A stretch of DNA of 51,825 bases from Bacteroidales bacterium UBA5833. Its GTDB lineage: Bacteria > Bacteroidota > Bacteroidia > Bacteroidales > Lentimicrobiaceae. Position numbers and translations under genes: made by a program. The DNA is taken from the NCBI GenBank assembly GCA_002433025.1, contig DJGZ01000086.1:1-51825 (forward strand), written 5' to 3'. The notes beneath the pieces were generated by a model that made no database searches, was not told where the DNA came from, and was given only the letters and a program-made list of their open reading frames with translations. Below, piece by piece: positions 16,308-25,393 of this stretch (its first letter is position 1; each line of letters begins with the position of its first letter).

Positions 16308-18305
16308 TTAAATCTTTTTCAGTACTACCATCTCATTGTTTTTTGCTACAATTCTGTTAAACAATTCCCTGAGCTCTTCATAACTGTCATAAGTAATAAG
16401 CGATGAATTGATGTTTAACATTGCACTTAACTGAATGTTATTACCGTTAACCACAATGTTGTACCTGTAGTATCCTCTTTTTTCACTCACGCCCAGATTC
16501 ATATTCTGCGGTAACTCTGCTACTTCATAACCTTCCGGAATTGATATCATGCAAATGACCTTATTGATCTTCGGCCGAATAAAGTCGATCGGGTACATCC
16601 TGGTTTCTGCTTTGAACGGGTTCTCGTCAATCAATGCACCCATGCCGGGATTAAAAAATATCACATCCTTTACTGATTCGTCGATACTATGCCTGAAGCC
16701 GCCATCCATTTTTACGATAAGCGGGTTTGTCCTGTCATCAAGATTTTCAATTGTGTAATTATCAATGTACATACCGGTGAAGGAAGCTTCAATTTCATTG
16801 ATATAATCTTCTTCAGTGTTGGCGTTCCGGATTTTTTCCGCGGCATCAACAGCCTGCAGCTCTGACAGCATCAGGCTGAAATTGCCCTTTATATTACCGG
16901 ATGAATCCATTTTGACCTGATAGAAGTATGTTTCCTCATTGGGCGTTTTCCCGTTTAAATCAACCCAGTCATTTAAACGGCTATCGCGGGATACTCTTCT
17001 GCCTTTTCCGTTCTGGCAGGCCTCAGGAATAATATTCCAGGTCAGTTTTTTGTCGGTGGCGTCAAGAAGGATACGTGCACTATCGATAACTGCTTCAGCA
17101 ATCACGTAGTTGAATTTTGAAAGCATTATTTGCGCCGGATTTATGATTCCGTTTTCTCGTGTACTAAGAATTACCGGGTGGGTTTCGATATCGCATTCAT
17201 TCAGGAATGAAATTAAGAGCAAATTAATATCAGAAGATTTTCCGGTTTTATTTTCCCATACTTTATTCAGGGATTTGCTTAAATAGAGACTGTTTCGCCC
17301 GTCAAACTTTATTGAATTACGAATGATTTCATGTGCAGCAATCATGCGTTTCATAGGATCGGGAATGGTCATTTTCAAAACTTCAGCTTCTTTTTTCAAG
17401 GGAGAGCCTCGCTTTAAAGGCACACCGAATTCCTCATCGTTCCATAATAGTTTATCAATTTTATCCCATGAAGATGTATAATCCTTGTAGTTTCTGGGGA
17501 ATTGAATTGCTGCAAGCTCAAATTCTATGGCAGCTGTATAGTTGCTGATGTCATTCATAAATGGCTCTTCATAAAGTGCCGGAACATTTATAAACACATA
17601 TTTATCCGCATTCTCTGAATAGGTTACTGCTTCGGTATAGTTCCCGTCGCGGAAAAGGATTGAGCGGGCGTTCTTTTTGGATTCGGTGAATGAAGGTGAT
17701 ATATACCCCCGCATTTGCCGTTTATATATAAAGTATTCAGGCACGGCAACATTTAACTCACTTAGCAGGGTAGGGTATTTGGTTTGAAATTCCCACTCAG
17801 GCAACTGCCAGAACAACTTGGAAGTGAGCGTATATTCAACTTCAAAAACCGAACCTTCCCTAATATTCGGGACCGAAAAGTTGTAACTCTTTTCTTTATT
17901 ACTGATACGGTCTGTAAAAATATTATCCTTGCTGAGTTCAGTTGTCTCCATCTTTCCTGATTCATTCAGATTGTAAGAGGCAGCCCTGATCCGGGTATAC
18001 TTTTCTTCAAGGTCTCCGGATTTGTAGCACTTTAATTTAAACTTTGCCAGGTCAAAAGCTGTAGAATTGAAAACCTTTACCCGCAGATGTCTTATCATGT
18101 TGATTTTAAATCCATTCAGATCGTCGTAATTGATATATACATCTCCAATATCGCTGATAATCAAGGCACCGGCTGAACTATCAAGTTCACAGGTTGTCAT
18201 TTTCAGTAGCTCCGGATCAATCTTGCCGAATTTAATGGAATTTTTCTGAGAAAAAGTTACGCAACTGAATGTAATAAGAAGAAGGGTTAATAAAATCTTG
18301 TTCAT
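16308..18305 (-). CDS. secreted DUF3857/transglutaminase-fold protein, catalytic residues replaced
   Basis: A 665-residue protein with a signal peptide (MNKILLTLLLITFSCVTFSQ). The DUF3857 domain spans about residues 45-260. In the transglutaminase-like core, the positions matching the Cys, His and acidic residue of the downstream paralogue are Ser357, Tyr400 and Asp415. Spacing is identical in both proteins (43 and then 15 residues), so the alignment is secure and the Cys and His are lost. It is therefore predicted to bind rather than catalyse, perhaps as partner of the downstream protein. The two are separated by 2 bp and surely cotranscribed. Confidence 0.82.
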   Translation of the reverse strand: MNKILLTLLLITFSCVTFSQKNSIKFGKIDPELLKMTTCELDSSAGALIISDIGDVYINYDDLNGFKINMIRHLRVKVFNSTAFDLAKFKLKCYKSGDLEEKYTRIRAASYNLNESGKMETTELSKDNIFTDRISNKEKSYNFSVPNIREGSVFEVEYTLTSKLFWQLPEWEFQTKYPTLLSELNVAVPEYFIYKRQMRGYISPSFTESKKNARSILFRDGNYTEAVTYSENADKYVFINVPALYEEPFMNDISNYTAAIEFELAAIQFPRNYKDYTSSWDKIDKLLWNDEEFGVPLKRGSPLKKEAEVLKMTIPDPMKRMIAAHEIIRNSIKFDGRNSLYLSKSLNKVWENKTGKSSDINLLLISFLNECDIETHPVILSTRENGIINPAQIMLSKFNYVIAEAVIDSARILLDATDKKLTWNIIPEACQNGKGRRVSRDSRLNDWVDLNGKTPNEETYFYQVKMDSSGNIKGNFSLMLSELQAVDAAEKIRNANTEEDYINEIEASFTGMYIDNYTIENLDDRTNPLIVKMDGGFRHSIDESVKDVIFFNPGMGALIDENPFKAETRMYPIDFIRPKINKVICMISIPEGYEVAELPQNMNLGVSEKRGYYRYNIVVNGNNIQLSAMLNINSSLITYDSYEELRELFNRIVAKNNEMVVLKKI

Positions 18306-18622
18306 TTTTTTGTAGGTATAGATTTATAAAGATTAAGTTTCTGAAAATAGACTGATAAAATCATGGCATGAAATTAGAAAAATAATCAATGATACAACTT
18401 ATAAAGAAAAGGAAATTGATAATATTGACAGCAGAGTGACACAGGCAGCGGTGTTGAATTCATTGTAATTATATTATAAACAACTAAATATCAATAACTA
18501 AGCATTTATTTTAAAGAATTATTTATGGTGGAATTATTTATATTTCATTTTCCGGATGCAGATTGATCCGATATAAATAAAATGCCGTTAATCGCTGGTT
18601 TTCAGGAGCTGATATTCAGAAC
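18306..18622. other. AT-rich spacer without a recognisable gene
   Basis: These 317 bases lie upstream of the DUF3857 pair and downstream of yqeY. They presumably hold the promoter of the pair, but no exact TAnnTTTG match was seen. No coding signal or long repeat is visible. Confidence 0.6.
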
Positions 18623-18649
18623 AAAAAAAGGCCGCCCGCCCGGGCAGCC
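18623..18649 (-). terminator. intrinsic terminator of the division/cell-wall cluster
   Basis: On the minus strand an 8-bp GC-rich stem (18649-18642 with 18637-18630, one G-U pair, 4-base loop) is followed by seven Ts (18629-18623). It lies 27 bp after the yqeY stop. Confidence 0.85.
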
Positions 18650-18675
18650 TTCTGCGAGCAATGAATAGAAATATT

Positions 18676-19125
18676 TCAGGGGTTTAATAGTTCCTTAACA
18701 ATGCCTGCAATCATTTTATTGTCAGCCTTTCCGGCCAGTTGCTGCGAAGCTGCGGCCATTACCTTGCCCATATCCCTGATACCGGTCGCACCGGAATCCT
18801 GAATAATGGCCTTTATCATCGGGATAATATCTTCCCTTTCGAGTTGCTTTGGCAGGTAGGATGCAATAATATCAGCCTGAAACAATTCTGTTTCAGCAAG
18901 ATCATTGCGTTGCTGACCGGAATAAATCTCTGCTGTTTCGCGGCGCTGTTTTACCAGTTTCTGAAGAAGCTTCACTTCAACCTCTCCGGTGATTTCGCCA
19001 CCCCCTTCACTGGTCATCGCCAGCAGCAAGGCTGACTTAACTGCCCGCAATGCCTCCAGCTTTTCCTTTTCCCGCGCCAGCATGGCTTTTTTGATGTCCT
19101 CGTTTATTTTGTCTGTCAGGCTCAT
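18676..19125 (-). CDS. yqeY: GatB/YqeY domain-containing protein
   Basis: A 149-residue protein of the YqeY family. It is mainly helical, with the conserved start LTDKINEDIKKAMLAREKEKLEALRAVKSAL and the end GKVMAAASQQLAGKADNKMIAGIVKELL. The domain resembles the tail of GatB, the tRNA amidotransferase subunit, and may bind tRNA, but the role of stand-alone YqeY is not settled. It follows ftsZ by 15 bp and is the last gene of the cluster. Confidence 0.92.
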   Translation of the reverse strand: MSLTDKINEDIKKAMLAREKEKLEALRAVKSALLLAMTSEGGGEITGEVEVKLLQKLVKQRRETAEIYSGQQRNDLAETELFQADIIASYLPKQLEREDIIPMIKAIIQDSGATGIRDMGKVMAAASQQLAGKADNKMIAGIVKELLNP

Positions 19126-19140
19126 GGCTGATGAAAATCA

Positions 19141-20763
19141 TTAATCTACATTATCGTGCAGGAAAGCGTTGTTTTGCCGCATTTCCACCGGATTGTTCTC
19201 TGTTTTGAACAGGGTGTAACGCGACACTTCCGAAGTGCCGGATGAGGGAGTGTCCCGTAATTCAACATTCCTGCGGAGGTAGGCTGGCTGGTTCTCCATT
19301 TCAGCCAGTCCGTCGGGCGAAGCAATTTTAATGCTGATCTCTTTTAGCCTGGCATATCTTGCATTGGCGATCTCTTCCTGTTTTTCAAGATTGTCCGCAT
19401 CTTCAGCATCGTCTGGGTTTTCAGGCCTGAACGAACGCAGGAAATCGAATCCGGGTTCTTTTTCACGGGTTGTTTTTACCGGAGCGGCGATAAAACCATC
19501 AGCCTGTTTATCATTGTTTTGTGATGGGTTAACCTCACTCCTTGACGGGTTAAGGTCAAAGGTGAAGGTACGCTGCGGTTCCGCCGGCATTTTGGCTTCT
19601 GCCGGTGGTTCGGGGGCCGGGGAGGGCACCGGTGAGGGTGCGGGTTTGTCCGTTTCAGCGCTCCTGTTAATCAGGGTAATCTCTTCAATTTGTGCAGGCG
19701 CCGGCTTTACCGGTTCTGCCGATTTCGGACCAGCCTGAGCCGGCTCCTGATTCAACGGATATACAATAACTTCGGGTTTTCCTGATTCTCCGTTATTCTT
19801 GTTTTTAGAATCGAAACCAGTGGCAATGAGGGTAATGCTGATCTTACTGCCCAATGTTTCATCGGTACCGTTGCCCCAGATGATATCAGCGCCGGATCCG
19901 GCCTCATGCTGAATATAATCAGTGATTTCCATTACCTCATCAAGGGTGATTTCTTCAGTTCCGGATGAGATATAGAGCAGGATATTGCTGGCGCCGCGGA
20001 TATTGGCATCGTCGAGCAGGGGAGAGGTCATGGCCATCTGAACGGCTTCAAGCGCCCTGTTTTCTCCTTCGGCCAGTCCGGATCCCATGATGGCTTTACC
20101 GCTGTCCTTCATAACGGTTTTTACATCCTCAAAGTCAACGTTGATATAACCGGTAACCGTAATGATTTCCGCAATGCCTTTGGCGGCTACCGTTAGGATA
20201 TTGTCGGCTTTGCTGAAAGCTTCAGAGAGTTTGAGGTCACCTTCCAGTTCGCGCAGTTTGTCATTACAGATGATCAGCAAGGTGTCAACGGACTTGCGCA
20301 GTTCATCGATACCTGCACGTGCCTGCTGGGCGCGCTTTCTTCCCTCAAATGAAAAGGGGAGTGTTACAATACCGACGGTGAGAATGCCAAGCTCTTTTGC
20401 AAGCGCTGCAATAACGGGGGCGGCGCCGGTGCCGGTTCCGCCACCCATGCCGGCGGTGATAAACACCATTTTGGTATTGCTTTCCAGTATTTTCCGGATG
20501 TCGTCAATGTTCTCTGAAGCAGCTTCTTTTCCAACCTGCGGAATTGAACCAGCCCCGAGGCCTTTGTTGCCTAGCTGAATCTTTAAAGGCACCGGACTGG
20601 TGTCAAGCGCCTGGCAGTCGGTGTTGCATATCATAAAGTCAACCCCGCGGATACCTTGCTTGAACATGTGGGTTACCGCATTGCTGCCTCCCCCTCCAAC
20701 GCCGATTACTTTTATTATGGATGACTGATTTTTGGGCAAATCGAATTTGAGCATATCGGGCAT
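19141..20763 (-). CDS. ftsZ: cell division protein FtsZ
   Basis: A 540-residue tubulin-like GTPase that forms the cytokinetic ring. The N-terminal nucleotide site includes GVGGGGSNAV (residues 21-30) and the signature GGGTGTG (107-113). After the globular core (about 1-325) comes a Pro/Ala-rich linker of more than 100 residues. The C-terminal segment holds PAYLRRN and ends NNAFLHDNVD, a terminal pattern I associate with Bacteroidota FtsZ. It is much longer than the roughly 380 residues of E. coli FtsZ, because of the linker and tail. Confidence 0.98.
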   Translation of the reverse strand: MPDMLKFDLPKNQSSIIKVIGVGGGGSNAVTHMFKQGIRGVDFMICNTDCQALDTSPVPLKIQLGNKGLGAGSIPQVGKEAASENIDDIRKILESNTKMVFITAGMGGGTGTGAAPVIAALAKELGILTVGIVTLPFSFEGRKRAQQARAGIDELRKSVDTLLIICNDKLRELEGDLKLSEAFSKADNILTVAAKGIAEIITVTGYINVDFEDVKTVMKDSGKAIMGSGLAEGENRALEAVQMAMTSPLLDDANIRGASNILLYISSGTEEITLDEVMEITDYIQHEAGSGADIIWGNGTDETLGSKISITLIATGFDSKNKNNGESGKPEVIVYPLNQEPAQAGPKSAEPVKPAPAQIEEITLINRSAETDKPAPSPVPSPAPEPPAEAKMPAEPQRTFTFDLNPSRSEVNPSQNNDKQADGFIAAPVKTTREKEPGFDFLRSFRPENPDDAEDADNLEKQEEIANARYARLKEISIKIASPDGLAEMENQPAYLRRNVELRDTPSSGTSEVSRYTLFKTENNPVEMRQNNAFLHDNVD

Positions 20764-20849
20764 CTTTTGAATCTCCTAAATTAAGTTAATATTAAGTGTT
20801 GAACTACCTTAAAAATGCTGTTTTTATCAACAGTCCGACTGTTAATATC

Positions 20850-22112
20850 TCAGGTATTTCCGTCCTCTTCAAAGAATTTTTTGATGATATCGAGGAATGA
20901 TCCTCTTGGAGGTTTTTTTGGTTTTTGAGCAGGCTTATCCGTCTTGAGCGACTCCTTTTCGAGGCGTTGCAGGCCGATGATGACCAGCCCAATTCCTGTG
21001 GCATACATCGGACTGGCCATTTCTTCCGGAACGCCCGGAGCAAGGTGCTCGTTGGGGTAACCTATGCGCGTGTCCATACCGGTTATAAACTCCGTTAACT
21101 GGCTGATATGCTTCAGCTGGGCCCCGCCGCCGGTAAGAACGATCCCCGCAATCAGTTTTTTCTCGTAACCCGAGTTTTTGATTTCGAAGTAGATGTGTTC
21201 AATAATCTCTTCCATCCGGGCCTGAATGATACTTGCCAGGTTGCGGAGCGTGATTTCCTTGGGGGGCCTGCCGCGCAGTCCGGGGATGGCCACCACTTCT
21301 TCATCCCTGTTTTCGCTGGCCAGGGCTGAACCGAATTTTACTTTGAGGTCCTCCGCATGTTTCTTGATGATGGTGCAACCTTCCTTGATATCCTCGGTAA
21401 TGATGTCGCCACCGAAAGGGATTACAGCAGTGTGCCTGATGATTCCATCCTGAAAAATGGCAATGTCAGTGGTTCCACCTCCGATATCAACCAGTACCAC
21501 TCCGGCCTCTTTTTCCTCATCACTCAGTACTGCTTCTGCCGACGCCAGGGGCTCAAGCAGAAGCGATTCAACCTCCAGATTGGCTTTTTTAATGCATTTG
21601 AAAATGTTCTTTGCTGCCATGGTCTGGCCGGTGATGATATGGAAATTGGCTTCCAGCTGATGCCCGAGCATTCCTTTGGGCTGCTTTATCCCGCTTTCAC
21701 CATCTACAGTATATTCCTGCGGAATAACATCGATGATCTCCTCTCCCGGATTCATTGCAAGCTTGAACATGTTTTCGTTCAACCCGTCGATATCTGACTG
21801 GCTTATTTCTATGTCAGCATTCGTTCTGATGATGGAGCCGCGATATTGGATGCTTTTAATGTGCTGTCCGGCAATTCCGACATTTACGGTAGCGATATTG
21901 GTTTCGGAACGGTTTTCGGCCTCCTTCACTGCGGCAACAATACTTTGCACTGTGTCGTCTATATTGGCTACGACACCCCTTTTCACACCGATCGAGTCGG
22001 TACGGCCAAAGCCCAGGATATCAATCTTGCCGTTCTCGTTGCGGCGGCCAACAATGGCAGCTATTTTCGTTGTGCCTATATCAAGGCCGACAATTATTTC
22101 AGATGGTTCCAT
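20850..22112 (-). CDS. ftsA: cell division protein FtsA
   Basis: An actin-like ATPase of 420 residues that tethers FtsZ to the membrane. The start at 22112 gives MEPSEIIVGLDIGTTKIAAIVG, matching the family; an upstream in-frame ATG at 22136 would add eight residues. The phosphate-binding loops LDIGTTK and DIGGGTTDIAIF and the IVLTGGGAQLKH segment are present. The C-terminus (GSFLDIIKKFFEED) is a likely amphipathic membrane-targeting helix. It overlaps the end of ftsQ by 14 bp and precedes ftsZ by 86 bp. Confidence 0.97.
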   Translation of the reverse strand: MEPSEIIVGLDIGTTKIAAIVGRRNENGKIDILGFGRTDSIGVKRGVVANIDDTVQSIVAAVKEAENRSETNIATVNVGIAGQHIKSIQYRGSIIRTNADIEISQSDIDGLNENMFKLAMNPGEEIIDVIPQEYTVDGESGIKQPKGMLGHQLEANFHIITGQTMAAKNIFKCIKKANLEVESLLLEPLASAEAVLSDEEKEAGVVLVDIGGGTTDIAIFQDGIIRHTAVIPFGGDIITEDIKEGCTIIKKHAEDLKVKFGSALASENRDEEVVAIPGLRGRPPKEITLRNLASIIQARMEEIIEHIYFEIKNSGYEKKLIAGIVLTGGGAQLKHISQLTEFITGMDTRIGYPNEHLAPGVPEEMASPMYATGIGLVIIGLQRLEKESLKTDKPAQKPKKPPRGSFLDIIKKFFEEDGNT

Positions 22113-22905
22113 ATTGTGTTGATTTTGAGCATACAACCTGGTCGCGGAACTTGAGGTTAATCATAACATACTTGTTCCATGCGTCATTCCGGATTCCCTG
22201 CTTGTAAAACAATTTTAAATTATTCAGTTTGTCATTCAGTAGTGTGGTATCACCCAACAGAATGGTGTGATTCCCCAGCTTGGGGATAAGTTCTATTTCG
22301 CCTGTTGCATTGATGTATATCTGCTCAGTAAGTGCCTCCGAAAAAGCATCCTGTTTAACAGCCCTTGCCGTGAGGAATACTTTCTTCAATGCCGGGTGAA
22401 GGTTCTTCTCAGGTTTGACTTCCTTGTTGCCGTTACTTTCTGATTTTGATGATACATCAGGTATGTGGCCGTTAGCAATCACTACCCGGGCTGTAAAATC
22501 AGCATTCACCGGCATGATGACCCCTTCTGAATCGATGTAAAATTGCCTGCCGGTTTCGGTAAATACGCGGATTAATGGCTGACGCTGAATGATATTTGCC
22601 TTTACTGACCCGTTTACTCCAATAGTAATATTGGCCGACCTGATAAAAGGATTTTTCCGGAGCAGCTCCTGAATTTCTCCGGCCCTGATATCCGCTATTC
22701 TTTGCCCTTTGATCCTGTAACCGGCATGGGTTATCTGTTGCCTGATGTATTGCTCTGATATCAATTGATGCGGACCATCGTTAGTGATAGCGATGACAAA
22801 CTCCGGACAGGTTACCTCCTGCTGCTTCTGATTGGCAAATACAAACAGACTGGCCACGGCTGCAACCAATATACCCCAGAAAAATATGACAAATGCTTTT
22901 CTCAT
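22099..22905 (-). CDS. ftsQ: cell division protein FtsQ
   Basis: A 268-residue bitopic membrane protein with a short cytoplasmic N-terminus, one membrane segment (about residues 5-25) and a periplasmic POTRA/FtsQ region. Recognisable blocks are LLRKNPFIRSANI and the IIQRQPLIRVFTETGRQFYIDSEGVIMP stretch, typical of FtsQ/DivIB. It links early and late divisome proteins. It overlaps murC by 4 bp and ftsA by 14 bp, so the three are translationally coupled. Confidence 0.92.
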   Translation of the reverse strand: MRKAFVIFFWGILVAAVASLFVFANQKQQEVTCPEFVIAITNDGPHQLISEQYIRQQITHAGYRIKGQRIADIRAGEIQELLRKNPFIRSANITIGVNGSVKANIIQRQPLIRVFTETGRQFYIDSEGVIMPVNADFTARVVIANGHIPDVSSKSESNGNKEVKPEKNLHPALKKVFLTARAVKQDAFSEALTEQIYINATGEIELIPKLGNHTILLGDTTLLNDKLNNLKLFYKQGIRNDAWNKYVMINLKFRDQVVCSKSTQYGTI

Positions 22906-24272
22906 TTTTCTTCGTTTCTGTTCATTAGTGCTGTAATCGGATCGGCCAGCTGGTCGATATCGCCTGCGCCGAGGGTAAGCAGCAGATCCGGTTTTAATCT
23001 GCTTATCAAATCCAGCACACCTGTTTTAGGGCAAAGCTGTTTATCATTCAGCGTTATTTTATCCAGCAGCATGGCAGAACTTACTCCTTCAACAGGCAGT
23101 TCCCTGGCCGGGTAAATGTCGAGCAGGATTACCCTGTCGAGCATCGACAGGCTTTCAGCAAATCCATCGGAGAAATCCCTGGTCCTGGTATACAGGTGTG
23201 GCTGAAAGATGCCGGTAATATGGCGTCCCGGGTACAAATCCCTTACTGATTTTATACAGGCTTTTAGTTCTTCAGGGTGATGGGCGTAATCATCAATATA
23301 TACTGCATTTTTGCTAACCACCCGGTGGTCAAAGCGGCGCTTTACCCCGGTGAAGGAGTTGATTCCGTTTCTGATTTCCTCTTCCGTGGCCCCGTTCAGC
23401 CAGCTCAGGGCTGCAGCGCCAATGCTGTTCTCTATATTAAAGAGTCCCGGCAAGGCAGGCTTTATCCCGGTTATAATTCCTCCGGGCGTTTTGATGTCAT
23501 AATGGTATTGTCCATCAATCATCCTCAGGTTTAATGCGGCAAAGTCAGCTTCGCCTGACATTGCATACCGGTATATTTTAACACCGGGTTTAGTCTTCAG
23601 GTTCAGGTCCAACCCCAGCTTGATAACCAACTGGCCGTTTTCACGGATTTTCTCTGAAAATTCTGTAAATGAAGCCTTTAGATTTTCATGCGTTTTGTAA
23701 ATGTCCAGGTGATCTGCGTCAACCGAAGTAATCACCGCTGATTGCGGGTTCAGCTTCAGAAACGATCGGTCAAACTCATCGGCTTCGGCTACCATAAATT
23801 TGCTTTCAGGCATCAGCAGCAGGTTGCTGTTGTAATTTTTGGCAATTCCACCCAAAAAGGCAGTGCACCCTTGTGCCGATGAATGCATGATGTGGGCGAG
23901 CAGACTGCTCACAGTGGTTTTGCCATGGGTGCCTGCAACGGCAAGAGTATGTTTGCTGTCGGTTATTTCTCCCAATAGCGCAGAACGCTTTATCGTGCTG
24001 AATGAACCGGAGGATGCTTTGCGGAATTCTGCCAGGTCAGCCGGAATGGCGGGGGTATAAACTATGAGGTCCGTATCATCGGGAATCAGGTCCGGCCGGT
24101 CATCATAATGTATTTTCATTCCCTCCGCTTCAAGTAAAGAGGTCAGGCTGGTAGGCGTTTTGTCATAGCCATGCACCTTCACCCCTGCTGCGTTCAGGTA
24201 GCGGGCAAGGGCACTCATCCCTATGCCTCCGATCCCCAGAAAGTAAACAGTGTGCAGTGCTTCAGTTTTCAC
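22902..24272 (-). CDS. murC: UDP-N-acetylmuramate--L-alanine ligase
   Basis: A 456-residue Mur ligase adding L-Ala to UDP-MurNAc in the cytoplasm. The N-terminal UDP-binding loop is GIGGIGMSALARYL, the ATP P-loop is AGTHGKTTVSS, and YIDDYAHHPEELKA is the conserved central motif. Length is normal. It starts 11 bp after murG and its stop overlaps ftsQ. Confidence 0.97.
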   Translation of the reverse strand: MKTEALHTVYFLGIGGIGMSALARYLNAAGVKVHGYDKTPTSLTSLLEAEGMKIHYDDRPDLIPDDTDLIVYTPAIPADLAEFRKASSGSFSTIKRSALLGEITDSKHTLAVAGTHGKTTVSSLLAHIMHSSAQGCTAFLGGIAKNYNSNLLLMPESKFMVAEADEFDRSFLKLNPQSAVITSVDADHLDIYKTHENLKASFTEFSEKIRENGQLVIKLGLDLNLKTKPGVKIYRYAMSGEADFAALNLRMIDGQYHYDIKTPGGIITGIKPALPGLFNIENSIGAAALSWLNGATEEEIRNGINSFTGVKRRFDHRVVSKNAVYIDDYAHHPEELKACIKSVRDLYPGRHITGIFQPHLYTRTRDFSDGFAESLSMLDRVILLDIYPARELPVEGVSSAMLLDKITLNDKQLCPKTGVLDLISRLKPDLLLTLGAGDIDQLADPITALMNRNEEK

Positions 24273-24283
24273 AGTTCAGCCAT

Positions 24284-25393
24284 TTATTTGATGATACAAC
24301 TCAGTAAGATTTCTGCGATCTCCGCAGCAGCATTACTTTTCCCCAGAATCAATATGTTAGCGGATAATTGTGCCTTTCTCTCATTGTTACCGGCAAGTTC
24401 GATGGCGGTTTTCACCAGCTTCCGGGCGCATTCGCTGTCCTTTACCATGATGGCGGCATCTGCAGTTACCAGGGCCATCGCGTTTTTTGTCTGGTGATCC
24501 TCGGCAACATTGGGTGAAGGAACGAGGATACTGGGTTTGCCGGTGACACAGAGTTCCGAAATTGCGATGGCTCCTGCCCGCGATATTACAAGGTCGGCGG
24601 CGGCATAGGCAAGATCCATGCGTGCAATAAAGGTGTGTTGCCGGATGCCTGAGTTTTCGAACGGCAGAACAGCCGCTGAAGCCTGATCCTCATAATATTT
24701 TCCTGTTTGCCAGATCAGCTGAATGCCGGAATCGGCGATTTCTTTCAGGCCCTGATGAATACTCTGGTTAATGGTAAGTGCCCCCAGGCTTCCTCCGACA
24801 GCGAGGATGGTTGGCTTATTCTTGTCCAGTCCGAAGAATTCAAGGGCTTCCTCTTTTTTTGCATTGGCATGTACAATTTCAGCCCGCACCGGATTCCCGG
24901 TAAGCACAAGTTTGGATGCCGGGAAGTATTTTTCCATTCCGGGGTAGGCTACGCAGATTTTCTTTGCCTTGCGCGCCAGCATTTTATTGGTAATTCCGGG
25001 ATAAGAATTCTGTTCCTGCAGAATGGTCGGAATTCCCAATGCTGCTGCAGCCTTCACTGTCGGTCCGCTGGCATAGCCGCCCACACCGACAACGGCATCT
25101 GGTCTGAATTTTTTAATAATTGAGCGGGCTTTAATACTGCTGTGTATCACTTTTACCGGGAATAGCAGATTTTTCCAGGTGAGCTTACGCTGAAGACCGC
25201 TTATCCATAAGGCTTTTATCGGGTAACCAGCCGCCGGAACCTTTTCCATCTCCATCCGTCCCTTTGCCCCGACAAACAGGATGTTAATTCCCGGATCCAG
25301 GTTTTTCAGTGCATCGGCAATGGCAATGGCCGGGAAGATGTGTCCGCCCGTTCCTCCTCCGCTGATGATAATCCGTTTCTCAGGCAACGGCAT
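24284..25393 (-). CDS. murG: undecaprenyl-PP-MurNAc-pentapeptide GlcNAc transferase
   Basis: A 369-residue GT28 glycosyltransferase that makes lipid II at the inner face of the membrane. GGGTGGHIFPAIAIADAL near the N-terminus and the C-terminal donor site (SRAGAIAISELCVTGKPSILVPSPNVAEDHQTKNA) are diagnostic. Its start overlaps ftsW by 14 bp. Confidence 0.97.
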   Translation of the reverse strand: MPLPEKRIIISGGGTGGHIFPAIAIADALKNLDPGINILFVGAKGRMEMEKVPAAGYPIKALWISGLQRKLTWKNLLFPVKVIHSSIKARSIIKKFRPDAVVGVGGYASGPTVKAAAALGIPTILQEQNSYPGITNKMLARKAKKICVAYPGMEKYFPASKLVLTGNPVRAEIVHANAKKEEALEFFGLDKNKPTILAVGGSLGALTINQSIHQGLKEIADSGIQLIWQTGKYYEDQASAAVLPFENSGIRQHTFIARMDLAYAAADLVISRAGAIAISELCVTGKPSILVPSPNVAEDHQTKNAMALVTADAAIMVKDSECARKLVKTAIELAGNNERKAQLSANILILGKSNAAAEIAEILLSCIIK

